This document shows positions 13,330 through 26,125 of a DNA stretch of 64,000 nucleotides, piece after piece (within the stretch, counting starts at the first letter, position 1; every line of letters starts with the position of its first letter). The translations under genes and the position numbers were made by a program. The DNA is taken from NCBI GenBank assembly GCA_004794785.1, contig SJOL01006479.1, positions 400,819 to 464,818 on the forward strand. Reading direction: 5' to 3'. Source of the stretch: Opisthorchis felineus (Eukaryota > Platyhelminthes > Trematoda > Opisthorchiida > Opisthorchiidae). The notes below the pieces were generated by a model. That model was not told the origin of the DNA. It saw nothing but the letters and a program-made list of their open reading frames with translations, and did no database searches.

Positions 13330-13660
13330 TGATTTCGCAAGAATTCGGTTTGACAGGAGATTTAACTGAATCCAGCTGAATCTCTCGCTTATGATGGTCC
13401 GCTTCAACTGAATTCGCTGAACCATCAACATCATGAGTAGGGTGTTACGTTCAGACAACAACGTATTGCTATATCTCGAATATCGCACCCAGTGAAACAA
13501 GAGACAACCTGGAGCAGCAAATTCAGTTGAAGCGGACCATCAAAAGCGAGAGATTCATCTGGAATCAGTTGAGTCTAGTCTCCTGTGAAAATTATATTCA
13601 TTCCCAAGTGAGAGTATTTGTCGAAATCTCTCCAACTTGGGTTCAAGTAGAGCGAAGTAG
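13330..13660. repeat. A-family foldback (two inverted arms)
   Basis: The left arm 13357-13414 and right arm 13520-13583 are near-perfect reverse complements of each other, with roughly 90% matching by eye over about 58-63 bases, separated by 105 bases. Both arms belong to the A-family unit (CAGCTGAATCTCTCGCTTAT and GATGGTCCGCTTCAACTGAA). Confidence 0.75.
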
Positions 13661-14970
13661 AGCCAATAAACTTTTTATCAGTCCAGTAAGCCATGAAAGC
13701 CGAATGGCCGGTTTTTGAAATCCAATCACCAAATGTATTGGTCTGTGAACAAAACTACTGACTACTTTCCAGTTTGCAACACATGCAAAAAACCGATGTA
13801 GTCGTTTAAGAGCCACAACAACAGCCCTGATGGAGCAGTAGAACTTGGATGCTACAAACCTACCCCGTATTACGCCTTGCGCCCTTAACTTTGTTAGTCC
13901 AGGGTTGAATCATTCTCGCCTCCTGAATACATTTAACCCAACCTGCTATGTGATATAAAGCTCTAAGCTCACTGTACTCATTTCAGTGCCAGATGTGTGT
14001 GGGTCCGTCTAAAGATGTATCATGTTCTCCTGCCTTAAACTCACTTTCGGATGTATGTAGACAACTGATGAGATAGGCGAAGTAGATCCTTTCATCCAAT
14101 CCTCCTAGGATGCTTCTTTTTTTTCTGTCATGGAATTCGTAGAAGGAAATTGGTGTTTGCAGTATGAAGCCAACTGACCACACACCACTTAAAATGCAAT
14201 TGATGGAGATAGTACGATATAATAAACCTGATTAAATACTTGGGGAATCTAGTTTCTTGTTCAATGAGACTGCCTGGATGTCCTCCGATAAATGTAACTT
14301 AAATATGTAAATATGTCCTTGCAACAAGAATGGTGAAAACGTCCACCCAGTAGAAAGAAAAGCGGTTCAATCTTGGGTAGGGCATTTGGTATATTTGCTA
14401 TTGTCATTCGAAAGCACCAAGTGAACATCATAAAGGCACCAACCCACGCCGATCATTCCGAATTCGATTTCAATTTCCTCACATAAAGGTTGACGACAAA
14501 ACACTGCAGAAAACCAGAAAGTACAAAAAACGTCAATACGAACTGCCTTGTTTGTGAGTGTTGGTTGATTGCAGTCGACTACTGCTCGTGCGGAGAGAAA
14601 ATCGACCCGAATTCAAAGCTACTTTTGTGAACAGAGACTCGTTCCGTAACGCACTTTTATGATTGAAGAATCCGAGATCAGTGGGCTTAGCAAGCCTTTT
14701 CATTATTTGACATGGTACAAGCCCGAAGTTATGTTCTTTGATTGTATCAGATAATTCAACAGCACACACCGGAAGTGAATTTGGTCTATTGACTGGTGCA
14801 ATGAGACATGTTCGAATGCCAGAATTCGGGACAAGAAATTCGGTACTAACCACCGAGAAATAAGCGGTAAACCACTTGTTTCTCTCTTTATTTCACCTGA
14901 TATCGAGTTTCCCACGGTTCAGCAATTTTCCACTAATATTACCAAACATTTTTTCATATTCCTCTTTATA

Positions 14971-14985
14971 TTCAGCTTCAGCAGT
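14971..14985 (+). promoter_or_regulatory. Tandem splice acceptors of the pore exon
   Basis: The sequence ttcagcttcagcagt offers AG at 14975, 14981 and 14984, the last two forming a CAGCAG (NAGNAG) motif. All three choices keep the reading frame and remove 0, 2 or 3 residues of the pore turret. Confidence 0.6.
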
Positions 14986-15111
14986 CAGGACCGAGTCAGT
15001 CTATTGAATTCAATGTGGCTGGTTGCTGTAACTTTCCTCAGCATCGGGTACGGTGATATCGTTCCTCATACCTACTGTGGACGCGCTATTGCCCTGGCGA
15101 CTGGCGTAATG
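14976..15111 (+). CDS. SK: SK channel exon: pore helix and selectivity filter
   Basis: This exon encodes the pore loop. Reading in phase 2 from the previous exon, it gives a short turret ([12 protein letters not shown]), then [20 protein letters not shown] and [19 protein letters not shown] is the K+ selectivity filter and VPHTYCG is the outer mouth seen in SK channels. The donor gtgagc lies at 15112 and leaves phase 0. No other frame is meaningful here. The exon start is uncertain. AG dinucleotides end at 14975, 14981 and 14984 after the same pyrimidine tract, and all three keep the frame. I chose 14976 because it brings the turret closest to the usual family length (12 residues before MW, against 14 in human). 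The codon made across the junction is then AGC (Ser) where vertebrates have Arg. Confidence 0.93.
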
Positions 15112-18054
15112 GTGAGCTCTATATAGATTTTATTGATCCCTATCCGGCTACACGATTTGGTCCTTATTTTCAATAGAACTGATGCAGATAAACAGAAGTC
15201 TGAATCATCTTATAGAACGATCCGTTATAGTGTGCCCAAAAAAGAACCTCTGTCTACCTTGTCACCATTTTCCAACTACCCCTCCTTCCCTCTCTCAAGT
15301 GTTTTTCAAACTGTGCCAGACCTATAAGTGTATGTTTTACACAAAAGTTTGATTAGAGTAGAAGAGAGTAGAAGAAACACTAAGATCACTTCCATTACGT
15401 CCACTCGCGATATTGATGGAACTAATCACTTCTTCTGGCTATTCATGTTTTACCGTTTCATAACTACCGTCCTGGGGGGGCTCTTGAAATTTTTAAATAG
15501 ACTGTGTCTGAATTTTATTAGTTCCGCAGACAGCGGTCTACTTTTCGTCTACCGCATTTTGTCACTGCAACTAGCTTTTTCCTTGCACCCGACTGTTTCC
15601 TGTGGTCTCTATCAGCGTCTGATGAAAGCTTTCCGCTTCGGTCGTCACTGTCTATCACGTAGGTCATTGTGAAAGCATGACATATGCGATACCATGGGTG
15701 AATCGAAACGTTACAGATTATTAAGGTGTATGAGAAGTGTAACTGGACAGTAAAAGTGATTGTTGCAGCTGTATAAAGACTGGAGTGCAGTACGTTTGCT
15801 AGTTTTACTTGCTAACTTAAATAACCACTGCAAATTTCAACGTTCCCTTGTTTGAACTGGGCGATTACTGAAATCGTGTCAGTTAAAATGGGAAGTTCCA
15901 ACGTGACCCCCGTCTCCGACGGAAGGCTGGGTCTACATGCCACCGACGGATAATTACCAAAGAATGGATTTTGACGGAGAAACACTCCTTACCATAGATG
16001 TTTTCCATTCAGTCGGAGGCCTTTCGTGATAACTTCCTTTGAGAGAATGTTGTTCAACACAAATGAGAGATACTTAGAAAAAATTACCCATCTTGAAAAC
16101 AAAAAATGACGAGTGACGAAGTAATCGCTTTCAAATGGGTGTTGCTTTGGTTTGCTCCTATTAAAGGGTCACTATCTTTCCACAAAAAATGTTCCCGAGG
16201 CTTGTTTTCTGTTCGGTATCTACCTGCTGCAATGAACAAGTCTAGAAGAGGTCGCATTGGTTTCCAATACCACACGTGGGCTTAACTGTGCTCAGCATGG
16301 GGGGCTAATATTTTTTACTGGTTCGAGACACCTGAGTGTGCCTAAAGAAGGACAGCGGTGCACGCCGAATTGGCAAGGTACGTCGTCGACAGTTATTCAC
16401 ACGTTGGAATCAGATACGGAACACTAAGGGGGGAGTCGACAGCATGTCTAAATATTGGTAGCTCGGATGAGTCACTTGGCTGTTCACCAAGTGACAGTTG
16501 ATCCGTTCTCCCAAGCTCGGCGAACAACTCAATAGCCACCTCATTAACAACCAACTAGGAGTCATCTTCATTCTCTCTCACTTTGGATTCCTTTCACATT
16601 TCTCGTTGGATTGAAGCATACACATCACGAGGAACTGTCAAAGCGACCTCAACACTGCGCAACCCTCATTAATTAAGAACGAGACACCGAGTGAGATACC
16701 GATTTCAAGGTATTTTTACTATCTGGAATCAATCCGACCAGAAATAACCGTGCGCAATTTATTTGGATTACTTTTGCAACAGCGAATCTTGAATCGTTTT
16801 CTTTTCATCATAATCCATAGTGTGTACCACAGTTCAACAAGATCCGGTTTGCCCTACTTTTTGCGGCCGGAACTACAATACTACCATTTATATTAGGCTA
16901 CAAAATTAGTGTGACATTTATAATGTTTCGCCCAACTTCCTCAATCTCGGCGATAGTGCTGACGAGGTTCGAAAGGAAATTTTGTTGGGTCTATCTCAAA
17001 GTACATTCAGGTAGTTTATGGCTGCCGGGGGATACTTAGAGCATTCTTCATTTTGCAGCTAAAATTACAATAGCACAATCTGTCAAAAGCCAAAAGGTGT
17101 AAACTTTGAGTTTAGACTATCTGGATTAGCTGGTTATAATTATGTCACAACGGCCAAATTTGCTTGCTAAATACAAACCGCCAAACCACGCATGTTTTAG
17201 AAATTCGGTTCCACGGAAAACTCACAACTAAGTATGTGTGACGTAGTAGTATCACCTTCGCTTGAAACAAAATATACAGGTGCTTCATTGTATGATTTCG
17301 ATAATTTCGACTCAGTAGATAAAAAATCTTAAAGATTCGACTATCAGGAGCCAAGGCTTTTTGTAGATGCAACCATTCACAAGCTGGCTAACGCCAACAT
17401 AAAAATGACCCTGAGCTGCAGACTGAGAAGGACGTTTTTTGATCCATGTGGATGCATGTTTGAACCCTCAAAATCATGTAACCTGAAAAGAAGTTATCAA
17501 AGGAACATGGTAGTAACTATTTTGAGAACTACTGGGAACCCCAGCATAGCGCTAGTAGCCTACTGCATCTCATGGACAGATTGATCAGTTTGACCTGATT
17601 CATATTTCTGTCAATGGCTGGAAAATATAGGCATTTCAGGGAACGATCGAAGGACCCTGAAATGGCTAGTAAAAGGTAGGCAGAGAATGGCCGTTCTTGG
17701 TTTCAGATAACTGGGCAAATACTGGGTATTCTGGATTGTTTCTTGAGTTGCCTATAGAGACAGAACACGCGACAAACTTCTACTACCTTGGGGTTCTGGA
17801 TGACGGCCAGAACAAAGGCATATCTTAATCGTGAGTAAGTGACAGTTGATCGGAAAATAACTGTGCAATACTCGGATAAGTACTTTGGGGAAATTTCAGA
17901 CTGAGTGCTGTACAAGCATATACCCAAATGTCTGGGTCAGTCTGGAGGCCATTCACGGTAGGTGAAGTTGTAACAAGACCGAACACCGTCAAAAGCGTTC
18001 CACACTTTCCTCCTTCTGAACAGCACTTGAGTCAAAGTTGTCCCTTCTTCATTT

Positions 18055-18065
18055 GGGGGGGGGGG
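18055..18065. repeat. G homopolymer (11 bases)
   Basis: A run of 11 G within intron 2. It is a likely site of sequencing length error. Confidence 0.9.
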
Positions 18066-20941
18066 TCATCCGTAGATGCATGCACTGTAGAAACCTAAGT
18101 TTCTGATGAATTGTAGACAATCGCTCACTCTCGTAGTAATAGAATTGATACAAAAAAGGCACCTGGATAGTCCTGTTGTGAGATGTATCTGAAAAAACCT
18201 GTAGTAAGCGCTGTATTTAACATGGTGAGGATCGAACACCGCAGTGAATGATGTGTCTTTCTAGACGTCCAGATTAGTTCGCGTAAAATCTTCTGAACTT
18301 TTAACCGGACCGCATGTAATTGAAAAAAACTGGAAACAGCTCAATAGCCATGGTGTATCCAAGCCTGATAAAACTAGGCAGAGTACTGCTCTATGTGGAG
18401 CGCTTCTCCAATCCTAGTATGCGTGCACGTTTTCATGACAAATCGTTCTACTCCCCGATAAAAACTAAAAGTACAGTCCACTCAAGACTGCTGCTTGGTT
18501 TCTTGCTGTACTCGATTGTTCCGAAAAGGTATTACGTCAACATGTCATATTTTTAGTTCACTTTGTTTTTTGCCACTAATCGGTCAGCACATTAAATGTG
18601 TTCATTCACTTATGGATGAAATCAAGTGCTGCCCTTGGCGGATAAATCCACACGTCCGCATCTCAAGCGCATTTCGTGCAAACGGAGTAAAAAATGCTGT
18701 TGTTCGCCTGTTTACATTCTTGCTGTGTTTCGACTTCCTTCGATAAACCTGACCTCATCCTTTCTGTGAGCGGTCGACCGAACGCTTTTCTTTTGCTTCG
18801 ATGCTTTCCTGTCACACTGAAACCATCCCCACAATTCTCACAATAAAATTGTTATCTTGTAATGAAAAAGGCACTTGGCAACTAGTGAGCAAAGCAGGAT
18901 GAAGGTTAGTGTACGTCAAGCGTTTGAATTCTTCGGACATTTTGAAGTTCTGCAGGTCCAACGAGCAGCATACACGGGAGCCGAATCACTGTGACATTCT
19001 TGTAAATTTGGCTGAAAACCCGCAGATGGATATCATCGATTACCTACAGCATCATTTCAGCTAACACAAAAATATTCCGTCAAATCATTTACACTTTCGT
19101 GCGTTTGTTCGTCTGCTTGGTTCAACAATCTTTCATTGAAATAAGATAAGGCTTCCTAACATCCGTTCGCCCTTTCAGCATAGCTCTAAATGAAATAACT
19201 GTGACTATCAGAAACACGGTAAGTAGGTCATTATTGTGATGTACTCAATCATTTTTGTAGCTTACACACTCACAGCAATAGTTTGACTCAAGCAACTAGA
19301 CGTAATCATGCGCCAACTTTGGGCTGAGCTGTCACTCAATCCAAGTCTCGCCAGGTGGAACCTGTTTTTGTCGCACTATGGTCAAGCGGAACAACAAGTA
19401 ACAACAACCTTTGGAGTGTGACGGTCAACTGACAAATCAGTGTCAAATTCGGAGGGCAGTACTACTGTGCTTTCATCTATAAATAGCCAGGCGGCCGTTT
19501 CCGGAGCGTAAGAACGAACCTATCGACTTGGAATTTTGACCATCCTTTTTAGTAGTTCCACTTCAAGGAGAAATACATTAGATTCTTGCTGGATTAAATG
19601 ATCGAGTGAGAAAGTGAATATTTGTCATACCTGAACGGAGAGGAATGGGAACAGTAGGGCAATCACCACAACGATAAAAACCACAAGATTAGACGTTAAT
19701 TTTAAGTAAACTGAAATGGGACCAAGCTGCTGTTGGAAAAAAAGACTAGTTCTTCTCCGGTAAGAAGCTGATAAAAACTGATGACAACTCGTCTGCGTTT
19801 GGAAACTAAGAGGTGCTAGTGACATCTATAGCTACAAGTATCCACCAACCTATCGTTATCCAACATCTCCCTGTTAAATTCGCTTTCACTCCCGTTTGAA
19901 GAGACCTTCTTTTGTCCTGGCTCAATTAATCTGGTGGGACCCACACCAAAAGAGACTCGAGTTTCGCTCTAATTAGGGCTCGTTATCAGCACATATCCTT
20001 GGATATGTTGAGATGTGAATTCCGGACAAGTGACTTGCAATGGAAGCGTGTCACCACCACTCCACCAGTGCACGCTGGACGCAGTTGAAGTATCACGTTT
20101 GAATGTGCGAACGTGCGGACGTGTGTTCAGGCTTCAGCGATGTGATTGACTTTTCCCCCACAGCTCAAACGGCTATCAAGTAACTGTTCTGGTTGTGCCA
20201 ATCGATTGACCCTTTTGCCCTGACTTCCCAGTCAGGTGGCGCCACAGACGCTTGAAAATGTTTGACTAGTTGTTGGTGCTTGCGGCACTCATAGAATTCC
20301 CGTTCACATCACTTTCGTTTGACAATCTTCGTTGACTGCGTCCTACTTCACTATCCACTAGAGCGATATCGCATAATGTTACTAGACTTTTTATCTATAG
20401 GACATGGCCTTTTGAATTTTTGTGGACGTTTACTTTCTGTTGTAACATAAAAACAATCATAGAAGTAATGTCGGGCTATGATCCAACTGTCTCACTGTAA
20501 GATTGAATAGCTGTCGTGAAAATTAAGCTTCCTGCTAACTGCTGACTCTCAGCCCTTGTAAGAAAACCCCCGACAACAGGAACTGTAATAATGACAATCA
20601 GCAGTTCAGAAGCCACTGAGTTTTCCGTGGCGTCTAAACGCGAACTAATTTGACGTTACACGACAAACATATCGTTGAAAGCCTGCCATGCTGCACAATC
20701 ACTGAGGTTTGGATATATGTTTATAAATAGCCAGCCTACATTCAGAGTGCCCAAAACCTACGTACGTTCGTTCTAAGACGATGTACCATGAATGTTTGCT
20801 TATGCTGAGGCCATCAGGCAAGCAGATAGGAACATGACAAATGTCCTCCCCCCCACACACACACTTGCACTCCCCACCTTCTACCAGCAATATTGATCAG
20901 AAGACCAGTCTTCGTGCAGCATACTCATTTGAAGACTAATA

Positions 20942-21012
20942 TAAACGATAGATTTAGCATGGATTCAGTTGGGTCTCCCGTCAAAACCTAACTGATGTGC
21001 AGATGATTTTAT
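20942..21012 (-). repeat. A-family fragment
   Basis: GGATTCAGTTGGGTCTCCCG followed by AAAACC and TGTGCAGATGA matches the inverted orientation of the A-family unit (compare 31005-31070). It is a short remnant. Confidence 0.5.
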
Positions 21013-21663
21013 TTTGACTACAATTGTCACCTTTTTGAAAGGTAGGAAATGTAAACGCAGGAAAACGGATGCCAAGCAGAAATGAAAATATTGACAATTT
21101 TAAAGATGCCTGTTACCTGAAAGTGTGTGAAACTTTCTGCACATTCCATAAGATATTTTGGATTCACCACTTCGTTGAACAATACCTCCATCCGCCTACT
21201 AAGCTGTGAATATTTGCGCGGAAAAGAAGCACGTAGGAGTTGGTCGGTTGAGAATTCTTGGGATCAGAACTCCCTATTTCACAAATTTCTGACCCGAAAT
21301 CGGTTTTGTACGGTAGGCAAGGTTTTCAAGACCGGTTGGTGTCTCTGACGATTTCCTACACAATATTCATAAAGGTTCGAAATTCGGACTTTCATTATAA
21401 TGCTTCTGTCGTCCCCTATCCGTACGGGAAACAGAAAAAATGCCATACAATGACGATGTCCATTATGGTGCACTGTTCAAGGTGATAGCAAAATAGAAAG
21501 TCAGTCTCAAAAGTTCCTCGGCAGGACCGTTATGTAGAATCAAGGAACGAGGGCCGAAATTTCATGCGGGCTGACTCAGCATCTGATCTATTTCATAGCT
21601 GCACACTTGATACAAGTGTAATTGCGGATACTACTGATGAGTCATGCAAGTAGTATGTGGTTT

Positions 21664-21698
21664 TCGCGTAACTCCGCCTCGCGTAACTCCGCCTCGCG
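21664..21698. repeat. 15-bp tandem duplication
   Basis: tcgcgtaactccgcc is repeated about 2.3 times. The unit is comparatively GC-rich. No function is apparent. Confidence 0.85.
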
Positions 21699-23954
21699 TC
21701 TAATGGAAGCTGCATCCCAATGGGATCCGCAACGGAACCTGTGGAAATGTTTTGCAGAGTTCGTTTGCAATTGCGTGATAGCCAATGAATATCCACAAAA
21801 GTTGAAGAAGTCTTGTGAGGATGTTCAGTTTTTGAAAACAAGGTGCATATGAGGGGTTTACTTTCTTGTCCAATAGTTTGTAACCGTTTAGTTGTTATTT
21901 CATGACAAGCGACTCCGCGGTGAAGAGCTTTCCCACTTACACTGCCAGTCATTTTTTAACCAAAACTCGAAGTTAGACGTCGGAACGAACTGACGCCTTC
22001 CCTCATTCCACCTCCACCCATCCTAGCCTTGACACTAAGTGGAATGGGTCCTCCGCATAACAACACAACCAGCAGCGTCGTGATAATGAACGCGTGACGT
22101 ATTTGCACATCATTCCCTGAATGAAAAAAAAACTGGGGTGGTGTGGCAAGATCAATTTAGCCTGCACGAAAAAAGTATAAGCAACATGTCTAGCAGTGGG
22201 ACTCCAGTTCAGTTTATTCCGAATCTGAGTACGAGGTGAAATATCTCAGTTTTATTACGTGTCGTCAGGTTTTCTGAGGTTCTATCACTGGCCAACCTTT
22301 TTGGTGTTAGCGGACCTAAGTTACGTGGAGTAGTGATGGAGCGAAATTCTAAGTGAACTTTTTTAAGCGTTTCGAGGTGTGGCTATCCTGGGCTGTTACA
22401 ACTCGCTAGTCCTCTAACCGGTCTGTCCCTCATACGATGCAACACGAGCAACGTTCAGACGAGCACAGCGAAACAGAAAAAACCACAAACAATATGCATC
22501 TGGTTATTGACGCTACCTGTCGGTATTTCGCCGAATTTCATCGGTAATCCTAAACCTGTCTCACAATGTCAATGCACATATGCTATTACCAGCAGACAGG
22601 ACCAGGGAGCATGCGGACAAAGTGCATAGGAAGATTCGGGCATCAGATAGACTGGGTTCAATAATTTTTCTCCTTTCTGACGCATTGAAAGTCCCCCAAC
22701 GTGTGAACACCTGCTGGTTTGGGATCTCCGACACTTGGACCATTTTGAGCAGATTCGTCGGTGGCGTCATAACGCGTTGCGTTGTACACAAAGGAACAAA
22801 TGACAAGGTAGAGGATAATCTTTGTAAAGGTTGGTGAATTTTCGCTGAACATGCTCAAGTCAACGAAACAGTCTCACAAAATCCACAACAATTATAAAAT
22901 TGACCATAAATTTAAGGTATCCGAGTATGCTCTACGGGGCAAGAATGTTGATAATTTACTTCGAATTATTATTTCGCGCAATTGTGCCACCATCTCACTT
23001 TCAACAAGTGAGTACATATCAGTCGACTGGTAGTAAACCATTGGCGTCGGGAGTTTGAGCTTGTGAATTCATTTCAAACATCTGTTAAGTGGCTGTCACT
23101 TCCAAAAGGGAAAACTCCCCGGATTACTTCCAGGCAGCTTCCATCTATAAACCTGCATCCACCAAACCTCTGAACACTTTATTTTAATGTATCATTCTTT
23201 GAGTTTTCTCCCTCCAGTTGCCTTCTTTGTGGCTAAAAGCAGTAGATTTACCAGTGAAAATTGAGTAATGCTCACAGCTATCTGTTCTGGAGCTTTCAAA
23301 GTTAAGCTGAATTACAAATACTTTAATACGATCTCCTGACTGATGGATCGGCTGATTTCGAAATGCCCCAATCTGTACAACTCGTGAGCATATCCGAGGA
23401 CATGTGGGAACTTCTCAGGTTTTGGACAGATGTCAGATATGAATGGCAGGAAAGATGTTGAACTGTCATTGAGAATAAGTTATCTGTCTCGAAAGTCTAA
23501 CAGTTGGGGCATAACTATCGTTTGCTGCTGGCGCAAATTTTGTTCAAGCTGATAAGATAAAAATCTATGAACGAATGCTGACTTTTGACATTTTTCTGGA
23601 TAGCTGATTGTCACCTGATCAAAAAGCGATAGCTTTTATTCAGGCACATACTAATTTACCGGCAATAGGTGTGATTGTGCGAGAGTTATCGCACTTGACT
23701 TGGAAAAAAATAAAATACCACTTTGTTCGCTCTTAAAACACTAAAAATTTGCTGCACCTACCACAACCTGATTGCCGTAAAATCAACTGTCTCTTTGCTG
23801 GAAGCTGAGTAGATTAGTTTGAGATTAACGAAATACCACAAGCCATTGGAAAAATCATTCGCTCCGCAATTCATTTCTGAGTTCGAAAATATTCTAGCAA
23901 ATTATCTAAGAATATATAAAAGTCTTCGTCTTCCAAACAGCAACAGAAGTTGTA

Positions 23955-24270
23955 TAGAGGTAATACACTACTCAGTTGGTAGTTGAAACCTCTTCGACAG
24001 CCCACGACGGGAGACTGCGCCGATCTGTAGAGCCCCAAAAAAGGCGAAATCGGCCTTGGGCTGTCAAAGAGCTTCCTGCAACTTTATGAATAGTGTATTA
24101 CTTCTAGAAAATGTACTGCAAGGTCTCGAATATCGTACCAGCTGAAACCTGAGGCTGCCTGGTGAAGCACATCCAGTTGAGTGAGAACGTCATAAACCAT
24201 TTATTCAGCTCTGTTCCGGGTAAATCTCCTGTGAAAACTAAATTGGTATGCAGATGAGTGTATAAGTCCA
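23955..24270. repeat. A-family element with terminal hairpin
   Basis: GTAATACACTACTCA at 23960 and TGAATAGTGTATTAC at 24087-24101 are inverted ends, with AACCTCTTCGACAGCCCA and TGGGCTGTCAAAGAGC continuing the arms inward. An ordinary A-family stretch follows to about 24270 (GCTGAAACCTGAGGCTGCCT and CTCCTGTGAAAACTAAATTG). Confidence 0.65.
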
Positions 24271-24779
24271 CCTATAGAAGTTGCTGGTTTTTGTCTCCTT
24301 GAAATTGCCCATGAAGTGGAAACCTGAGCTGGTCAAATAAACGGTGCTCCCTTTAAGCCACTAAAAGTTACCCTTCTTATCTGTTTTCCTGCAGGTGTTC
24401 AAAAAATGCTTAAGACATTTGCACTTGCGGAGTCACTACAGTTGCTATAATTAACAATTCTCAATACTTAGGAAAACTTCTCAGCGTTTTCCAACTCAAA
24501 ATGCACCAACCTACCATTCAGGCGGTCTGCATACACACTTTCCAAAACGACGGCCCAGTAATTCTATGAAAACCTTCCGAAACAAACAGCCAGTAGCGAC
24601 TGCTTCATGTCGTCACATAACTCTCAAAGCAGGTATAAAACAGACGAGGATTTGGACAGTTGACCTGTGAAAGTTGAACACATGCTCACTAACGATAGTG
24701 AAACATATCAAGGCCCCCAGAAGCAAGTGGATTTTAATTTTCAACTTTAATTCATTCCCTGGTGTTTCATTTTTTTCAG

Positions 24780-24890
24780 GGTTCCGGATGCACGGCGCTG
24801 ATCGTTGCCGTATTTGCACGAAAACTCGAACTGTCCAAAGCGGAGAAACACGTGATACATTTTATGGTAGAAAATCAGCTGAATAAAAAG
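24780..24890 (+). CDS. SK: SK channel exon: S6 and start of C-terminal domain
   Basis: This exon has 37 codons, phase 0 at both ends. It encodes S6 and the proximal C-terminal helix: [20 protein letters not shown] then [17 protein letters not shown]. The family pattern is [27 protein letters not shown]. S6 forms the inner gate. The AEKHV and N-QL-KK stretch leads into the calmodulin-binding domain. The acceptor is a long T tract ending in cag at 24779 and the donor is gtgaga at 24891. The next exon continues directly with [13 protein letters not shown], so the join is unambiguous. Two open frames that overlap this exon and run into flanking intron are read-through artefacts. Confidence 0.95.
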
Positions 24891-25525
24891 GTGAGAAACA
24901 CTAATTCAAGATGTCGCTTATTTTATGGCTGTTGTTCAAACAAAATTTTACATTCAAATTTATTTTCAAAACCATCAATGCCTAACACCTGGCAACTTGT
25001 CAGCAAATGAATGATAAAACCATTTATCAGGATCTCCAAAATTGGGTAAAAAATGGATTTATGGACGTGTGGAATAATGATGACATCATGGGCCCATGTA
25101 TGCTGAAATTCTTCAGGCCATTCCAGTTTACACCAAAACAATGGAAATCGCCGAAATCGCTCGCGGACTGATTGATGGCGTACAGGTGTCCACTTAGCTC
25201 CACATGCATGCACTAGCACCTGACGACGTGCTGACAACTACTTTTCTTTAGTTCTAGATGTCTTGCTAGAATCTGTCGTGAGTGCTAATAGGCTGGTGAG
25301 GTGCCTGCATTGTGACGAGAGAAATACGACAACCGGGTGGGCGGTCAGTATGTCTGATTGACCAGTGTGACCCATGAAAAAACACAACCAAAAGTACATA
25401 AAGGGTTAGGACAAGCACGAACGTGATTGGCAAAAGCAAAATATCACATCGGGTGAGGCTAGACACAGAAAGAGAAGTGTGTCACGCATCATTGCAACCG
25501 GTAGCTACAAATTGATCATAAAATA

Positions 25526-26125
25526 CGCGAGATTTAGTTGGGTCTTCCTGAAAACCAAATTAGTTTGGAGATGAGTATACCTCGCCAGTCATCCAAATTT
25601 CTTCAAAAGCTGCACAGGTTTTTATCGCAGACTACGATTTGAATAAGTTTGTTGTCTTCAGTTGTCGATATAAATAGAAGGAAGCTCCCAACGGAAGACC
25701 CCATTGCCCACAGATTGCATGTGTTGATTGTGGTATCCTCCATCTGTATGTGTTGCACCAAGGCCACCTGTTTCTGTTGGGACGATATTCGAGATACCAC
25801 AATATATTTTCCTGAGGGAACACTGCTCATAATGTTGATGCACACGATGAGTTTTACCCTTCTTAGGGCTCACCAGGTAGAACCAGTCCCTTATATTCCG
25901 CTCAGTTTGAGAATACCGTAAACGAGCGATTCAGTTGGATTCATTTGATTCGTTCAAACCACAGTGGTGTCCAGGTGAGGTCATTTATCGAATCGCATCC
26001 AATTTGGGTTCAACTAGAACATAGAGTCGGCAGAAACTTGGGTACTGAAACCACCTGATCAGCCCGAGGAATGACACAACCGGTAATGTACTGTCGAACC
26101 TTTTTAGCTACCGTATGAGTTGTGT
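25526..26125. repeat. A-family cluster (both orientations)
   Basis: Three pieces are present: an inverted fragment at 25526-25600, a forward unit around 25690-25915 (GGACGATATTCGAGATACCA, TTCTTAGGGCTCACCAGGTA), and an inverted unit at 25920-26125 (GAGCGATTCAGTTGGATTCA, TGGGTTCAACTAGAACATAG). Small open frames across 25603-25921 are repeat-derived. Confidence 0.65.

Larger units (their letters stand above)
3292..14975 (+). other. SK intron (11.7 kb)
   Basis: This is a GT-AG intron between the S3-S5 exon and the pore exon. It holds a long (TA)n run (8200-8278), a Penelope-like 3' fragment (about 9430-9580), an A-family repeat (10908-11200), two SINE-B copies (11855-12000 and 12040-12165) and an A-family foldback (13330-13660). 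The stretches 3.3-8.2 kb and 13.7-14.9 kb show no gene or repeat I can support. Confidence 0.85.
15112..24779 (+). other. SK intron (9.7 kb)
   Basis: This is a phase-0 GT-AG intron splitting the end of the pore loop from S6. It is mostly featureless: an 11-base G run at 18055-18065, an A-family fragment at about 20942-21012, a 15-bp tandem duplication at 21664-21698, and a hairpin A-family element at about 23955-24270. Open frames at 21127-21952 and 22561-22858 occur in several overlapping frames and resemble nothing known to me. Confidence 0.85.

Noticed and set aside
21593..21952. 119-aa minus-strand frame
   Set aside because: It is open in part because of the 15-bp tandem repeat. No protein family is recognisable.
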